DNA of 64,000 bases from Hericium rajendrae (GCA_033439255.1 CM065884.1:1302001-1366000), one strand, 5' to 3'; positions 1-11,500 are shown, numbered from the stretch's first letter. Numbers and translations: made by a program. The notes: generated by a model from the letters alone, not told the origin.

Positions 1-600
1 TGCCCCCGCCTCTATGCCTGCGCGCCCCAGCACCGAGTCCTCACGATCGCGCGCCCATGCCCATGCCACCGTACCCTGCCCGCTTCAGCACCGACTCGCA
101 CGCCCCAGCGCGGCACCCGCACGTCCCAGCGCGGCGCCCGCACGTGCCCGCGTCCCAGCGCGGTGTCCGCATCCCAGCGCGGTGCCCAACGGCAATCGAG
201 CACCCACGGCCCCCGCGCATAGCAGCGCGCTGTGCCCATATGCGGCCAGTCGGCGGGGTGCGCGGCCAGTGCAGTGGCCGGCACATGCGGAGCGGAACGA
301 GCGCCTACGCCGACTGGACCGCGGCGCATACGCTCTGCAGCCGGCGCACAGCGAGTAGCGCGCGGCGCGCGCGTGCAGTGCATGCATAGCTGCAGTGTAG
401 GGATGGAGCAGGGCGGACGGGACGGTAGGCGCCGGTGAGCGCACGAGGAAGCGCCGACGAGCGCGAGGGAAGCGCCGGCGAGCGCAAGGGAAGCGCCGGC
501 GAGCGCGAGGGAAGCGCCGGCGAGCGCGCGCAGGGGCCGGCGCGCGGGAGCGCCGGCAACCCATAGCCGAGCGATGAGCGCGTCCCGAGCGGTATGTCGG
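1..600. repeat. GC-rich low-complexity block 1
   Basis: Very GC-rich degenerate repetitive DNA. The part up to about 240 is C-rich on the + strand with repeated CCCAGCGCGG words; the part from about 380 is G-rich and contains about four copies of a 21-bp unit, gagcgcgagggaagcgccggc, at roughly 445-530. Long open frames run through it on both strands, which is expected from composition and lack of stops, and none resembles a known protein. It borders the transposon island and resembles the block at 10345-11500 in composition, though not obviously in unit sequence. Confidence 0.7.
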
Positions 601-627
601 CAGCCGAGATCCTTACGATCTCGGCTG
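601..627. repeat. Perfect 11-bp inverted repeat at edge of GC block
   Basis: cagccgagatc at 601-611 and gatctcggctg at 617-627 are perfect reverse complements with a 5-nt spacer (cttac). It sits where the GC-rich block ends and the downstream flank of the minus-strand transposase-like gene begins. A similar hairpin lies at the start of the second GC block (10314-10344). From 628 to 826 nothing further is seen. Confidence 0.7.
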
Positions 628-826
628 ATATGTTTTTTATGCAATGATATATGTTTTTTCGTGGCCCCTGGGCAATCCCAGGTGTCACTGTGCTGCATTA
701 TAATGTGGCTTAAGTAGTGTGAATTATAATGTGCATGGCAAGGCCCCGGGCAGCAACTGCCGGGGTTTTTGTAATACGTTTTAGGCAAGTTGCTGTATAT
801 AATGTATTTCAGTGACTGGGACACCT

Positions 827-3800
827 CTAAGTTGAATGGACTCTTCGTACCTTGCTTGCAAGAGTCTTTGCCACGGCCGCTGCGTTAGCTGCCATGCCAG
901 TAGGTAATGGGACCGATTTTGTGCTGCCATAACCACCCGGAGCAGGCTTTCTCCATCGTAGAACACGAACCACGCCTGTGCCGATGCCTTTCTCTGCACG
1001 GTCTTTGAGGATATTGCTGTAATGACGGAAAAGTGCGGCGTCAGAGGGGACTTCTTTGGGCACCTCGTTGACAGGAAGCACCTCCACGCTTTGGGGGTGC
1101 AAAGCGTCTTCGTTTCTTGCCGCCATCTGGCTCGACTCTCCAACTACACTGTCCTCGATGGGCTCTGTTGTTACAGAGCCTTTGCGAGTATCTGTGGTAA
1201 GCTCTGCTTTCCGACGAACCCCCGTATCCGCGTACTTAGTTTGATGCCACAGCCGAAGTTCGACCAAACCATCGAGACTCAGCGACATTATTTGTGCATC
1301 GCTGAGACTCACTTGCTCATTCGGATCGTGCATGCCGGGTAGGCATTTTGCCAGTGCATCTCCCATGTTTGCTCTCTCAGCATCACGGTCGCCATCATCG
1401 TCTGGTAACTCAAGTCTATGCAAAGTCAGCAACTGCGAATGACAGCAATTATAGTTTGCAAGCCAAACTCACATTGTCATCGTGTCTTGCATGGCAAGTG
1501 CGGCGGCTGCATAGGCAAGACCATTCCACTGTTCCTCTTCCTTTGAATCTGATGGTATTTCTTTCTCTAGGGCCCGCATCATGGTGGCGGTTTGCGAACG
1601 GAGTGATTCTTCCTCTTCCCATCCACTGCTGTCGTCCTCTTCTCCGCAGGAGTCATAGCCCACATCAGTCTTGGGTACAGGGCAGGCTTGTGCAGGTGAG
1701 TCTACAGTACCATGGTCACTTTGGAACCAAGCGCTGATAGGTGGGAAGCGTCGCGACACTGACGTGTTGCCAGGTGACGCTTTGACACCAAGAAGCTCCC
1801 ATAGGCCTGCGGCCTCTTCATACGCTGCAGACGCCATGTCCTCAATATCATTGTCGGAAGGGTATGTAGACAGGGCTTGAAAATTGATGCCGTGCAAGTC
1901 AGTGTAGGTGTGATTATATCCGCTGGCGCGCGCTTTGCCGTCCGAGCTATGGCTGAAGAAAAAGTGCTCTCGAAGGCGCACATGCAACTTAGGAACCATG
2001 TACTGAAAGTCAAGCATGGTAAAGTCCTTTACAATCTGCCGACACAAGCCAAAGACATGTTCACAGGTCTCCGTGCTGAGGAGCCATGGCAGTAAGGGAT
2101 ATTTGCCGCCAAAGTGGTCATGGTAAATGACAACCAGTTGCAATAGACCAAAGATAAGGAACTGCGTGATGTCAACTGCTTCATGAGAAAGGAAGTGCTG
2201 TGATTTAGGATACTCCATCTTCGTGAGAAAGTCCTCCCACATCTCCATAAAAAACAAGGCACGCAGAGCAAGATAGATGCGGTTGCTGATCGACATTGAG
2301 CGGATTTGGTACGCGTCAATGAGTTCGCCAAAGATGAATAGGTAAACAATCGACCCGAGCCATTCATCATGGTTTTCGGTCAGCCACCGTAGAGTATGAC
2401 CAGAGAAGAGACGAATGGCAGCATTGTCATCTTGTCGGTCGAGTTTCTCGACATCTCTTGGGTAGATCGGCCCGCCTTCAAAAGCGATAGCCCGAAAGTG
2501 AGGATACAAGACCGGGTAATCACCAAGGGTCATTGTACGCGTCGTTGAGAATCCATTGTTGCGGTAAGTCTTGTGTCCATGGTTCGCATCCTGAATCATA
2601 GCAATTGGTTGTCGCTGAGAGCCAAATAGTGGGATGTGCAAATTAATGTCACGACGATCATGTCCGGGGTGAGATATGAAATAATCTTGAAACTCTGCAG
2701 CCTTTGCTGAAATCTGACGTTGGACTTTTCGCTCGGTTGCTGCGCCATCAGCAGCATATCCTACAATTGAAAGACCACGGCCAAGGAGACCGAATAAGAT
2801 TTGTATTGAATAGTCTTCGAGTTCGTGAGCAGAAAGATTTCCGGTTATGGGTATGGCCGCGAGAACTAGCGTTGCAACTTTTGGAAGTGGTATCTGAAGA
2901 CAAAAGAGACGAAGCTAGGAGACATCGCTATCAGACGACATGGTACCAATTATGTAGCAAAACATTCACCTTATCTGCCATGATGATCTCGCATGCATTC
3001 AATGCTCGATTCAAAGCTTCGGGATTGACAACCCTCATGGGTTTGCCTGTCCCACCTAGAATGAAATGGCCTTTTTGCACCGGATCATAGTATGGCCGCA
3101 ACGATTCCAGCAGCTTGGTATCATCGCATGCGAGTCCAAGTGGCCCCGAATAGCTTACAAGTGTCACATACTCTACAGCAAGGTCGAAGGTCCGATCTTC
3201 AATGCCAATGGGAAATCGAATCTCCTTAGCACGGTGTCGTCTGTTCGAATAGATGTCACATGAGAGTCTGCGATAACGAAAATAAGCATAGCGACATGAT
3301 GACTTACACGAGAGTGCGCTCAGTCAGAAGTGGGAGGATATTGCGGATTGCTTGAAATGCCCTCACGCTATGAATCGAAATGATATGTGACAGCTCCACC
3401 ACATCAGGTGGGTATTGAAAGCCTTCCATTCCTATCCCATGTAGCTCCCGTTCCTTTTTGTTTACCATAGCTCTCACCAGACTGACGAAGACATGCTCAG
3501 CTTCAAAATGTCCCGCAAGAACCCACTGTGCAAAAACGACACATGGCTCTCGAGAACTCTGCAAGAATCATGATTAAATAGACCCACAATAAGTCAATTG
3601 AATATGTACGTACCTTTCGATTTGCCTCAATAATGTCCTTCAAGCCCGAAACCCGTCCGAATCGATCAATAGCATTGTCGTCGCCTGCGCGATACATCTT
3701 TGGTGTATATTTCGTATTTTCTGCCTTCGGAGCTTCGACACTGAGTGCGACTTGAAAAGTCTTATCTTTCATCAGAGTACGGCAGGGGTTGCATGGCCCG

Positions 3801-5898
3801 ACACTGTTTTCGTCCACACCTGCAGCCACCAAGATCGTGCTCGTGCATGTCGACGAGACTACACGGTCCGGCAACCGCTTATTGATCCACTTGAACCGGG
3901 TTTCTTGAACATTGCGAACGACTTCCTTCTCACGAGCCGGTAAAGATTTATAGTCCTCGGCATGCGGGTAGATTTCAGCAGCAAGGTGTGGCAAGGCTGT
4001 CCCTCCACCGCCTGTGGTGAAAGAGCGCTGCAAGTAGTGATCAACTTTGGGCCAGTCGGCTGCACGCAGTCCTGGACATGGCCTCTCGATTTCCTTAGGA
4101 ACAGTCTTATTTGATGCAGTGGCATGGCCCACACCTCTTGCAATGTCGGCGCGCCTCCACCTGCACGAGTCTTCCTTGGTGCCGATTGACAGGGCTTTCT
4201 CGTTTTGGTACCGTGGATGTGAATAGAAAATGTGACTGTGTTATAATTTTGCCGCATCTTCATCCACTGCCCACAGTTTGAGTGACGGACATATAATGGA
4301 CGGTCTTCATCAAACGAGGCATGTGAGTCGTAATTGTCAAGGATTGTCTGCTTGAATTCCTCGTAGCGTCCCATATCAAGCACGAAAGTACCAGCAGATA
4401 TAGCCTCTTTCTCGTAGCGCGTATGGACAGCTGAACGAGAGTTGCCAACGCGGCTTGGCTCCCCTTCATCGGTCGTCTTGATGCCAGGCGCCAATTGTGG
4501 GCGCTTGTGTACGGCTGTGTGTGAAGCCTTCGAGCGGCGTGGCTTTCTGTCTTCATCGCTATGCAGCGACAACATCGACACTGTGCTGTGAGACCATTTC
4601 CTTGATTCGCCTCTAGTACTATCCTGCTTAGCGGGCACTTTGCGGGGCCCCACTGTCCTGAAGATCGGCCAAAGACCGGCTTTGTCACGAGAAGGTGCCG
4701 GTTTGGGGTGTATCATTGGTACTTTGCTGACGACTCCCTCGTCTAGCTCTTCGTCGATGCAGCCCTCGGAGAGCTGGCCCATTGACTCAGACATGTCGGT
4801 ATCTGACAGACAAGGTAAGTCTGTTTCCCAGTCCTCGTTGTCAAAGGCCAGCTCATTATGATGTTCAGGACTCTGCGGTCCCTCGAATGATACGTGCCGC
4901 ATGCGCTGCTCAAGAGGAGAAGCATAGTGCAGCTCGGGAGATGATTGGTTGTTGAATGAAGCTGCGCTATCTGGGCGAACGGGATGATCATCGTTTGGAC
5001 TCGACGATCGGGTGTGCGACATTTGAGGTATGCCCAGTCGGTCGTCTGGTGGGTATTGATAATTACTGGCATCAATTGCAGGTACGTGGGGTAAGTTGAG
5101 CAGCTGCTCCATTCCATGTGGCAAGCTCGGCGCAGGCAGTGCAGAATCCTCCGACGAGCTTGGAGCAGGCAGCATGAAATCATCTGGCAAGCTCAGCACG
5201 GACAACACGGGATCGTCCGGTGAGCTCAGCGCGGGCAACGCAGGAGCCCCAGGCAAGCTCGGCACAGGTGATGCAGGATCCTCTGGTGAGCTCAGCGTGG
5301 GCGACACGGGAGCCTTAGGCTTCAGCGCAGATGACATGGGATCATTTGGTGAGCTCAGCGCGGGCAACGCGAGATCGTCTGGCGAGCTCAGCGCGGGCAA
5401 TGCGGGATCCTGTGGCAAGCTCGTCGCAGGCAACGCGGGATCCTCTGGCGAGCTCAGCGCGGGCGACACGGGAACCTCAGGCAAGCTCAGCGCAGGCGAC
5501 GTGGGATCGTCATGCAGGCTCGGCGCAGGCAGCACGGGATCGTCATACAGGCTCGGCGCAGGCGGCGCGGGACCTTCTGGGATTGGCCCGGGTTCTGAAG
5601 GTTCCCCAGATGCCAGCAATGCATCCTACAGTCAAGTCAGTCAAGGTTATCAAATACATTACAGAAGATAACGTACGCTTCCATCTTCCATCTGACACTT
5701 CGCAATACGCACGAACCAGCGTAAACGTTCGAGTTTCTGATTGTTGACCTCCCACAGCTCCTCACCTAATGCAGTATGGGCAATCATGTTTGCGCTGCAT
5801 ATCCCGCAAGAGATGCCATCGAGTTGATCACCAGACGGCAGAGTACAGCCGAGCCATTGGTACGTGCCGACCTTAGCTGCTAACCATTTTTCGAATAC
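827..5898 (-). CDS. P-element/THAP9-like transposase-type gene, probably degraded
   Basis: A large multi-exon gene. Recognisable pieces in order: an N-terminal segment with a Cys pair (ISCGICSAN) near 5790-5830; an intron of GTACGT...TGTAG type near 5633-5685; a Pro/Ser-rich repeat domain; a long middle exon with RFGRVSGLKDIIEANRK; a segment LACDDTKLLESLRPYYDP near 3100; IVGYAADGAATERK near 2760; IQDANHGHKTYRN near 2580; and CEHVFGLCRQIVKDFTMLDF near 2030. The order DDTK, then DG..E, then D..H..K..RN resembles the RNase-H-fold core of P-element/THAP9 transposases; this family placement is inference. The N-terminus lacks a visible Met. The reading frame shifts near 4128-4138 with no credible intron, and the junction at about 1433-1476 to the last exon (ends 827) does not keep frame with the obvious splice sites. 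I therefore think it is an inactive or erroneous copy. No terminal inverted repeats were found for it. Confidence 0.5.
5110..5571 (-). repeat. 33-bp coding minisatellite, about 14 units
   Basis: Within the transposase-like gene, 14 imperfect units of 33 bp encode an 11-residue repeat of the form PALPALSSPDD. Units differ at several residues (for example PVSPALSSPED, PASPVPSLPGA), so the array is old enough to have diverged. The opposite strand is also open here because the repeat length is a multiple of three; that antisense frame is not a gene. The product segment would be an extended, acidic, proline-rich linker. Confidence 0.85.
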
Positions 5899-5989
5899 AC
5901 GTCACACGTTGCGCGGAAGATGGAAGCCTTGGTGGTATAAGCTATCACCTATACATGCTGGTTGGTCAATTGATATCCATTGTAGTCAT

Positions 5990-6320
5990 CTGAGAAATTT
6001 AACAGTGGTATATAGCACTATGTAGCCTATATAGCTCTGATAGGGCCATAGCAGTCTCCTTTTCTACATAGCACTCTATAGCAGCAAGACAATCTATATA
6101 GAGCTATCATAGCACTCTATAGCAGCAAGGCATTCTATATAAAGCTATCATAGCTATCATAGAATAAGGTAGGAGCTATCATAGCTCTTATAATCATTGT
6201 ATTATAAGAGAGTGGCTGTCATAGCTATCATAAAATATGGTAATTATCATAGCTATATCAGCTATGTGATATATTCCTAGTATCATATCATATCTAGCTA
6301 ATAAGACTGCTATCTACTTT
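5990..6320. repeat. CTATAG-rich AT block 1
   Basis: AT-rich sequence made of recurring tatagc/ctatag/tcatagct words. It includes a 41-bp tandem pair at 6067-6107 and 6108-6148, both beginning catagcactctatagcagc. No coding sense. It lies between the upstream end of the transposase-like gene and the IS630-like element. From 6320 to 6591 the DNA stays AT-rich with agataag repeats and no gene. Confidence 0.7.
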
Positions 6321-6591
6321 ATATCACCTCTATCAACAATATTGCTCAAAGAATGCTATAACTCATAAACAAAACAAAACAACTATAACATATCTAAAAC
6401 ATTCATATCATCAAAAATTTATAAGCATTATATTGCAGATGTTATTTAATTATAATACATTTAATACATTACTACAAACTATATCACAAAAAGATAAAAT
6501 GTAAAAAATATATAGAAGATAAAAGATAAGATATAGAAGATAAGATATGAAAGATAAGATATAGAAGATAAGAAAAAGCGAAAATGATCTA

Positions 6592-6620
6592 AGATAGACG
6601 ACACGCAAAAGCACCCCCCC
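6592..6620 (+). repeat. Left terminal inverted repeat
   Basis: Begins agatagacgacacgcaaaag and ends in seven C; it is the reverse complement of 9601-9629 except for one base (a versus g at position 12). It is preceded by TA. Confidence 0.9.
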
Positions 6621-6727
6621 TCTGGATTACATAATTGTGGCGTGGGAAACCGCCAAATGTGCTGGCACCGACACCTGAGCAAGGGTAAAGGACAAGAAGG
6701 GTACGGGATGTGTTACTGTATAGTAGT

Positions 6728-9237
6728 CTAGATAGATGGAAGTGATTTTTTAACCTCTGCAATCATGTCCGGCGGCAAGACACGATGGCCGTGATATTTT
6801 CTGTTCGCCCAGGCAGCTTCCGGCCCCGATAAACCTTGATCATAACCTGAGATGAACCGCGCAGATCGGTTGGAGTACCGCTTGATGGTGATCAGCGGGA
6901 CATCATCTAGGCATGATCTAACGATCCGCTCCATCTCGGCAATGTCGCTGGTCCGCGGACTGACGCGATATCGAAATTTTGCCGCGCCCCAGTACTGCTC
7001 GATAAAGTTGAGTTCACAATGAAACTTCGGATAGAAGTCGCAAATGTGTCCCCGACTCTCGATGAGTTCCTCGAGGGCTGACTTCTGAGCAATAAAGTCA
7101 GGTTGCAAAAATAAAACCCGGCGGCAGCAGCAGGCAGTGCTGTCCTCCGGACATTTCGCGCAGGCAGCTCGGAGGCCATCTGCCGGCCACAGGCCACGCT
7201 CCCGGATGATCACTTCCATGCCTTTGAACCAACCAGGCATAGTCGGGTGGTCTTCGGGAAAATATAGCGCGTGCGGCGTGCCGTCGGGAAGCTTGCCGTC
7301 CCGCATCTTCGGTCCATCTTTCACATGGGTCCATCCGAGCTTGGGCTTCTTCGGCATCTTTGATGCAGAAAGCGCATCAGCGGCGCGCTTCTTGTGTGTT
7401 CGTGCATTGTCGAATATGAAAAGGGCTGTCGCTTGCCCGTTTGTCTTGAGCTCGAAGATCTCGATGGCAATGAGAGTTTGCTCGAGCAAATCTTCATTTG
7501 TGAAATACCCGTCACGATTTTTTCCAGCTCTAAAGAAGATGCGTGCTTCTCTGTAGTGGATCAATGAGTAAAGGCATCGGAAGCAAAAAAAAAAACACAC
7601 ACTCATCCTCATAAACAAGCCATCCAAAATCGGGAGACAAAAAGTCGGAAACCATCAAAGATTCGCCTTCACCTTTTGGCTGAGGCATCGGGCCCTGACT
7701 CGGGTGGGACCAAACTTTTCGCCGCCGATCGTTTTGGAAGAAGGTCGACTCATCGTGTGTGACGAGATAGAGCCAGAATCTCGGCCCCTGTTCGACGGGA
7801 AAGCCCCTCGGTGTAGTCGCAATGTTCCCGTCTTGATCGTATTGCACCATGCGTCGCTCGTATTCCTTCCAACGAGCAATAAACTCTTTTCGATAGGCGA
7901 CAACGTCGTCACGCTCATGCCCGTCGATATACATGCCGTTTTGCTTCTTGTCATAGCGCCAGCTCATTTTGTTGAGCCACCTCTGAGCCGTGCGCAGGTG
8001 AATAGTTGTCTTCTTTCGACCCGAGCTGCCGAGCCGTTCCTGGATCTCGGGCCTAGCGACGTAATCGACGACATCCTGTGCGCGAATGTAACCGTTCTTC
8101 GCGATTTCGAGCAGATGCAGCTGAATTTGTTCTGACAGGTCCTCGTCTTCGAGCATGGAGCTTGAAAAGCGGCCATATTGGTGCAATGGGAGCTTTCCTG
8201 TCTCCAGATAATCATGGACCCAATGTCTTATGCTTTCAGCTGTGGCCTCCTTGCGATGCGCAGCTTTCGCGACGACGAGAGATGCCTGTCGCCAAGTGAA
8301 AGAAGTCTCCTCGTCTAAAAAAAGATTGAGCATGCTTGCCATTTGATTGATGCGGGCACGAAAAAGCACATCGAGCTTCGGGCTCTTTGCCAGCTTGGTG
8401 AGTTGTTCTCGTGCCTTTTTCAGCTGCGGAATGTCTCGATAATGGCCTTGATGCCCCGAAGCAGCACCATCGCGCGGATGCTCTGCGGCGGGCAATATTT
8501 CATCGCCCAGTGTCACTTGCAACTCTTCCATTGCTGCCGAGACCTTCTGAGAAGCAGGTTCCTCTGCATCAGGTTCCCTGTCGCTGCTTTCTGTGTCATC
8601 GACAGCGATGCCATCATTTGCCGAGAGATCGCTTTCAGAATCAGAAATCTGATGTGTCGATGAGTTTCTTCTCTTTCACAAAAGTTCCCGCACTCACCTC
8701 CTCGGGCTCCGCTGTGACCTCGCTCTCAGCACGAGATTTCGCCCGAAACATGTCCACTAACGAGATCTGGCGGATCCCCTGCCGTTTGTCATCGGCCGCT
8801 TCCACCCTCGCGTTTGCACGCTTGCGCTCCGCCGTGCGTTGGCTGAGTCGATCGTATCGCGTCGCTCTGCGTTTTTTGCTGAGTTCCTTCTCGCGCTTCT
8901 CAGCAGCCAAAGCGTCGGCGAGATTCTTCTGGAGGCGAGCACTGAATGCTGCGAGGTCTGCCTCATTCTTGAGATCTTCTTCATCATCTTCAGCAACAGC
9001 CTCTGATCCACTGTCACTGTCATCCTCGGATTCAGTCTGGAAGTCCGAATCTGCCGAACTTGTGTCCCATTCCAGATCTATTGCTGGATCTGGCTCATCT
9101 GCACCGAGAAACATGCCTGCTTCTTCGGGAGCAGTATCCCTTGGGAGTGTGTCGTGCTTCTGATGCTTCTGACGGCCCGACCGGAGGTTGTTGGCTCGCG
9201 CACGATTGGCTTTGCTTTTCCGCGGCATGCTGGGCAC
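6728..9237 (-). CDS. DDE transposase, IS630/Tc1-mariner-like, three exons
   Basis: Three exons, 9237-8698, 8648-7603 and 7550-6728, join in frame to about 802 residues; the introns are 49 nt (GTGAGT...ATCAG) and 52 nt (GTGTGT...CTACAG). The N-terminal 200 residues are basic and acidic-rich (MPRKSKANRARANN, then Glu/Asp runs), followed by a helix-turn-helix-like region (IRHWVHDYLETGK). Catalytic triad candidates are Asp about 479 (THDESTFF), Asp about 576 (FIFDNARTH) and Glu about 713 (CELNFIEQYWG). The last matches the Tc1-type E motif before W-G. The second Asp to Glu distance is about 136 residues, not the usual mid-30s. The insertion carries a Cys cluster (C-x2-C-x6-CCC) at about 658-670, possibly metal-binding. 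An alternative Met lies three residues in. It belongs to the TIR element around it. Confidence 0.85.
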
Positions 9238-9600
9238 GTTAGGCGGCTCTCATTCGCGTCCTCTCGCCATTCGAGAGCAGTTCAACATGATCACGTGTTG
9301 ACGCGACGCGGTCACGTGTTGGGCGCTAATATTACGTATACACCGCCAAATGTCATGAAGTCAAAAAATCAAAACGTTGCGAGACAGCTCAGAAAGCTCG
9401 AAAATGCAGTTTTGGAGACTTTTTCTTTGAGTGACATAGATGACCTTATAACTTTTTAAGTACCTAGTATTTCTTCACAAACTTCTCTGGGGATCAGTCT
9501 ATAGCATCCAACCTCTCATTTACAGAGGTTAGAATCGAGGTTGCATTACTTCCCGCTGAGCAGTAGTCGTCGTCGTCGGCGGTCCGATACGCTTACATAA

Positions 9601-9629
9601 GGGGGGGTGCTTTTGCGCGTCGTCTATCT
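9601..9629 (-). repeat. Right terminal inverted repeat
   Basis: Begins with seven G on the + strand; its reverse complement starts agatagacgacgcgcaaaag. It is followed by TA at 9630-9631. Confidence 0.9.
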
Positions 9630-9631
9630 TA

Positions 9632-10313
9632 CAAGATAACACATTAGTATTACAAGATAAGAAAATAAGAAAAGACATAAGGCTTACCTAAGAAAATAAA
9701 AGCGAAATTGTAAAGTCTACAAAGAACATTAGGGTTGGTGAACAAGAAAACAACATAACAACTTACCAAACATAAGAAATTGAAGACAAGAGGAGACAGT
9801 GACGAAAGACGAGAGATGATAGTGGTACGGAAGAGAGAGAGGACGCGCATCGCGCATGCCTTATATAGACGTGGCGAGCGGAGCGTTAAATGTAGCTTGC
9901 CGAGACCGGGCCGGTCGTTGCCGAGCACCGCGTCAGAGGCTGGCTATTAGATTCCATTGAGTGGATCGCGAAATCGCCGAGCATACTGCACAGTAGGCAC
10001 ACGAATAGCTCATTCATTGTATCTGTACCGAAGTTTTGGATCTTCTCTGTTTTTTCTGAAATTAATACGATTTTATTTGATTTGTTAGAGTCGAGTCCGC
10101 TAGGCGCGAGAATTGGGTGCTGTGGCTGAAGCACTCGTCGCGTCGACTTGTTGTTGTTCACTCTTCATCTCCCTCCCCCTCGTCTTCGTCTTCGTCTCCC
10201 TCGCTCTCTCTGTACCCTCAACATCTTCAACAGTCGGGAGGGTTTGTCGGGTGCTCCGAGGGCCAACAGGTAAGTAAAAATATATCTTCTATTGTCTTCT
10301 CGTACTAACCACG
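9632..10313. other. AT-rich flank followed by promoter/first-exon-like fragment
   Basis: 9632-9850 is AT-rich with agataag-type repeats and no convincing gene. Around 10155-10215 a pyrimidine-rich stretch (ctccctcccc, cttcgtcttcgtctccctcgctctct) looks like a fungal core promoter. It is followed by a perfect splice donor GTAAGT at 10270 and a TACTAAC branch-site word at 10303. This reads like the start of a gene whose remainder is absent, since the GC-rich repeat block begins directly after it. Confidence 0.4.
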
Positions 10314-10344
10314 CGAGTATCGCTCGTTCAACGAGCGATACTCG
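10314..10344. repeat. Perfect 15-bp inverted repeat, 1-nt loop
   Basis: cgagtatcgctcgtt at 10314-10328 and aacgagcgatactcg at 10330-10344 are exact reverse complements around a single C at 10329. The structure marks the start of the second GC-rich block. Confidence 0.9.
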
Positions 10345-11500
10345 TGTTTGCCTTTTCGCGACCCGCGCGCACTACACCCCCTCCCCTTCGACCTCACGCC
10401 CACGTCCACGAGCCCACAGTGGCCCCATCCCCCCGACAATGCCGTCCGCTTCCGCGTTGTCGCACCTACGTTGCCGTGGCAACGGGGCACGACACGTCGT
10501 TCTTTCGGCCTCCCGCGCTCACCACGCTTCCTCAACAACCCCCGCACGCCATCAACGGGTCCGTGCGGACCCAAGACCTCACCAACCCCGCGCAGCAACG
10601 CCTCCGCGCCATCGACAACATGCTAGCGGCGCGACACGAGGCCCGACGCCTCGCACGCCCGCCCCGTGCCTCACGCCTCCGCATGCGGCCATCGCGCCTC
10701 GTGCCAGGCCTGCTGCGTCGTGCACGCGCCCGCGCCTTCGCGCACGAGTCCTCGGCAAGCCCCAGACCCCGCGACGCCTGCCGTACCTCGCGTACGGGCC
10801 CGCGGCAGCCCAGCACCCAGCGCACGTCCGCCGCGCCTCGTCCACGTCCGCCGCGCCTCACCCACGTCCGCCACGCCTCGCGCACGAGCCCGCGGCAGCC
10901 CGAGGCCCCGCGACGCCCGCTTTACCTTGCGGACGCCGCCACACCCGGTACACGGTCACCACACCCTGCCGTCCGTCGCGCACGAGCCAGCGGGAGCCCG
11001 ACGCCCTGCGCACGTCCGATGTACCTCGCGCACGGGTGCACGGGATCCCGATGCCTCGCCCATGCCTGCCGCGGCTCGCGCACGGCATACCACAGCCCGG
11101 CAATTCGAGTACGCCCGCCACCGCACCCCGCCGCACCTCGCGCACGATCCAACGGCAGCCCCGCGCCTCACGCACGGGCCTCCACGCCTCGCGCTCGGCC
11201 GCCGTGCCTCGCGCACGGTCCCAATACCTCACGCGTGAGCCCGCCGCCCGCCGCGTCTTGCGCACATCCCCCGCGTCTCGCCTATGGGCCCGCTGCAGCC
11301 CGATACCGGCGCGCACGGCCGCCACGCCATCCGCACGGCCGCCACGCCTCGCCACGGCCGTCGCGCTCGCCGCACCTCGCGCACGGGCCCACTGCGCCTC
11401 GCGCACGACTACCGTGCCGCGCTCCGCCCCGCGCCTCGTGCGCGTGCGCGCCCTTGTCCGCGGGGCACGGCTCAACCTGTGCATCCGCGCGTGACCGTTC
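10345..11500. repeat. GC-rich low-complexity block 2
   Basis: About 1.15 kb of strongly C-rich, G-poor + strand DNA built of degenerate words such as cctcgcgcacgagcccgcgg. A clearer 20-bp tandem triplet (cgtccgccgcgcctcgtcca and variants) sits at about 10825-10885. Frames of about 400 residues are open in two + frames, but they give Arg/Pro/Ala/His low-complexity polypeptide with no start context, intron pattern or motif; I treat them as non-coding. At 11500-11560 the sequence turns abruptly AT-rich. Confidence 0.7.

Larger units (their letters stand above)
6592..9629 (-). mobile_element. IS630/Tc1-mariner-like DNA transposon, apparently complete
   Basis: The element is 3038 bp long, bounded by 29-bp terminal inverted repeats that differ at one base, and flanked on both sides by TA (6590-6591 and 9630-9631), the target duplication of the IS630-Tc1-mariner superfamily. 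It carries one spliced transposase gene on the minus strand that stays open over all three exons. Near-identical ends and an intact frame argue for a recent insertion. Family placement rests on the TA duplication and the DDE motifs of the transposase. Confidence 0.88.

Noticed and set aside
4100-4140. A roughly 29-nt intron to explain the frame change in the transposase-like gene
   Set aside because: Too short and without a branch site; a one-base difference is simpler.
5096-5747. Long + strand frames over the transposase-like gene (Gly/Ser/Ala repeats)
   Set aside because: They are the antisense image of the 33-bp minisatellite; the repeat length is a multiple of three, so all frames stay open.
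9650-9928. 92-residue minus-strand frame with hydrophobic stretches next to the IS630-like element
   Set aside because: It spans AT-rich repeat flank; the apparent membrane helix reflects T-rich composition.
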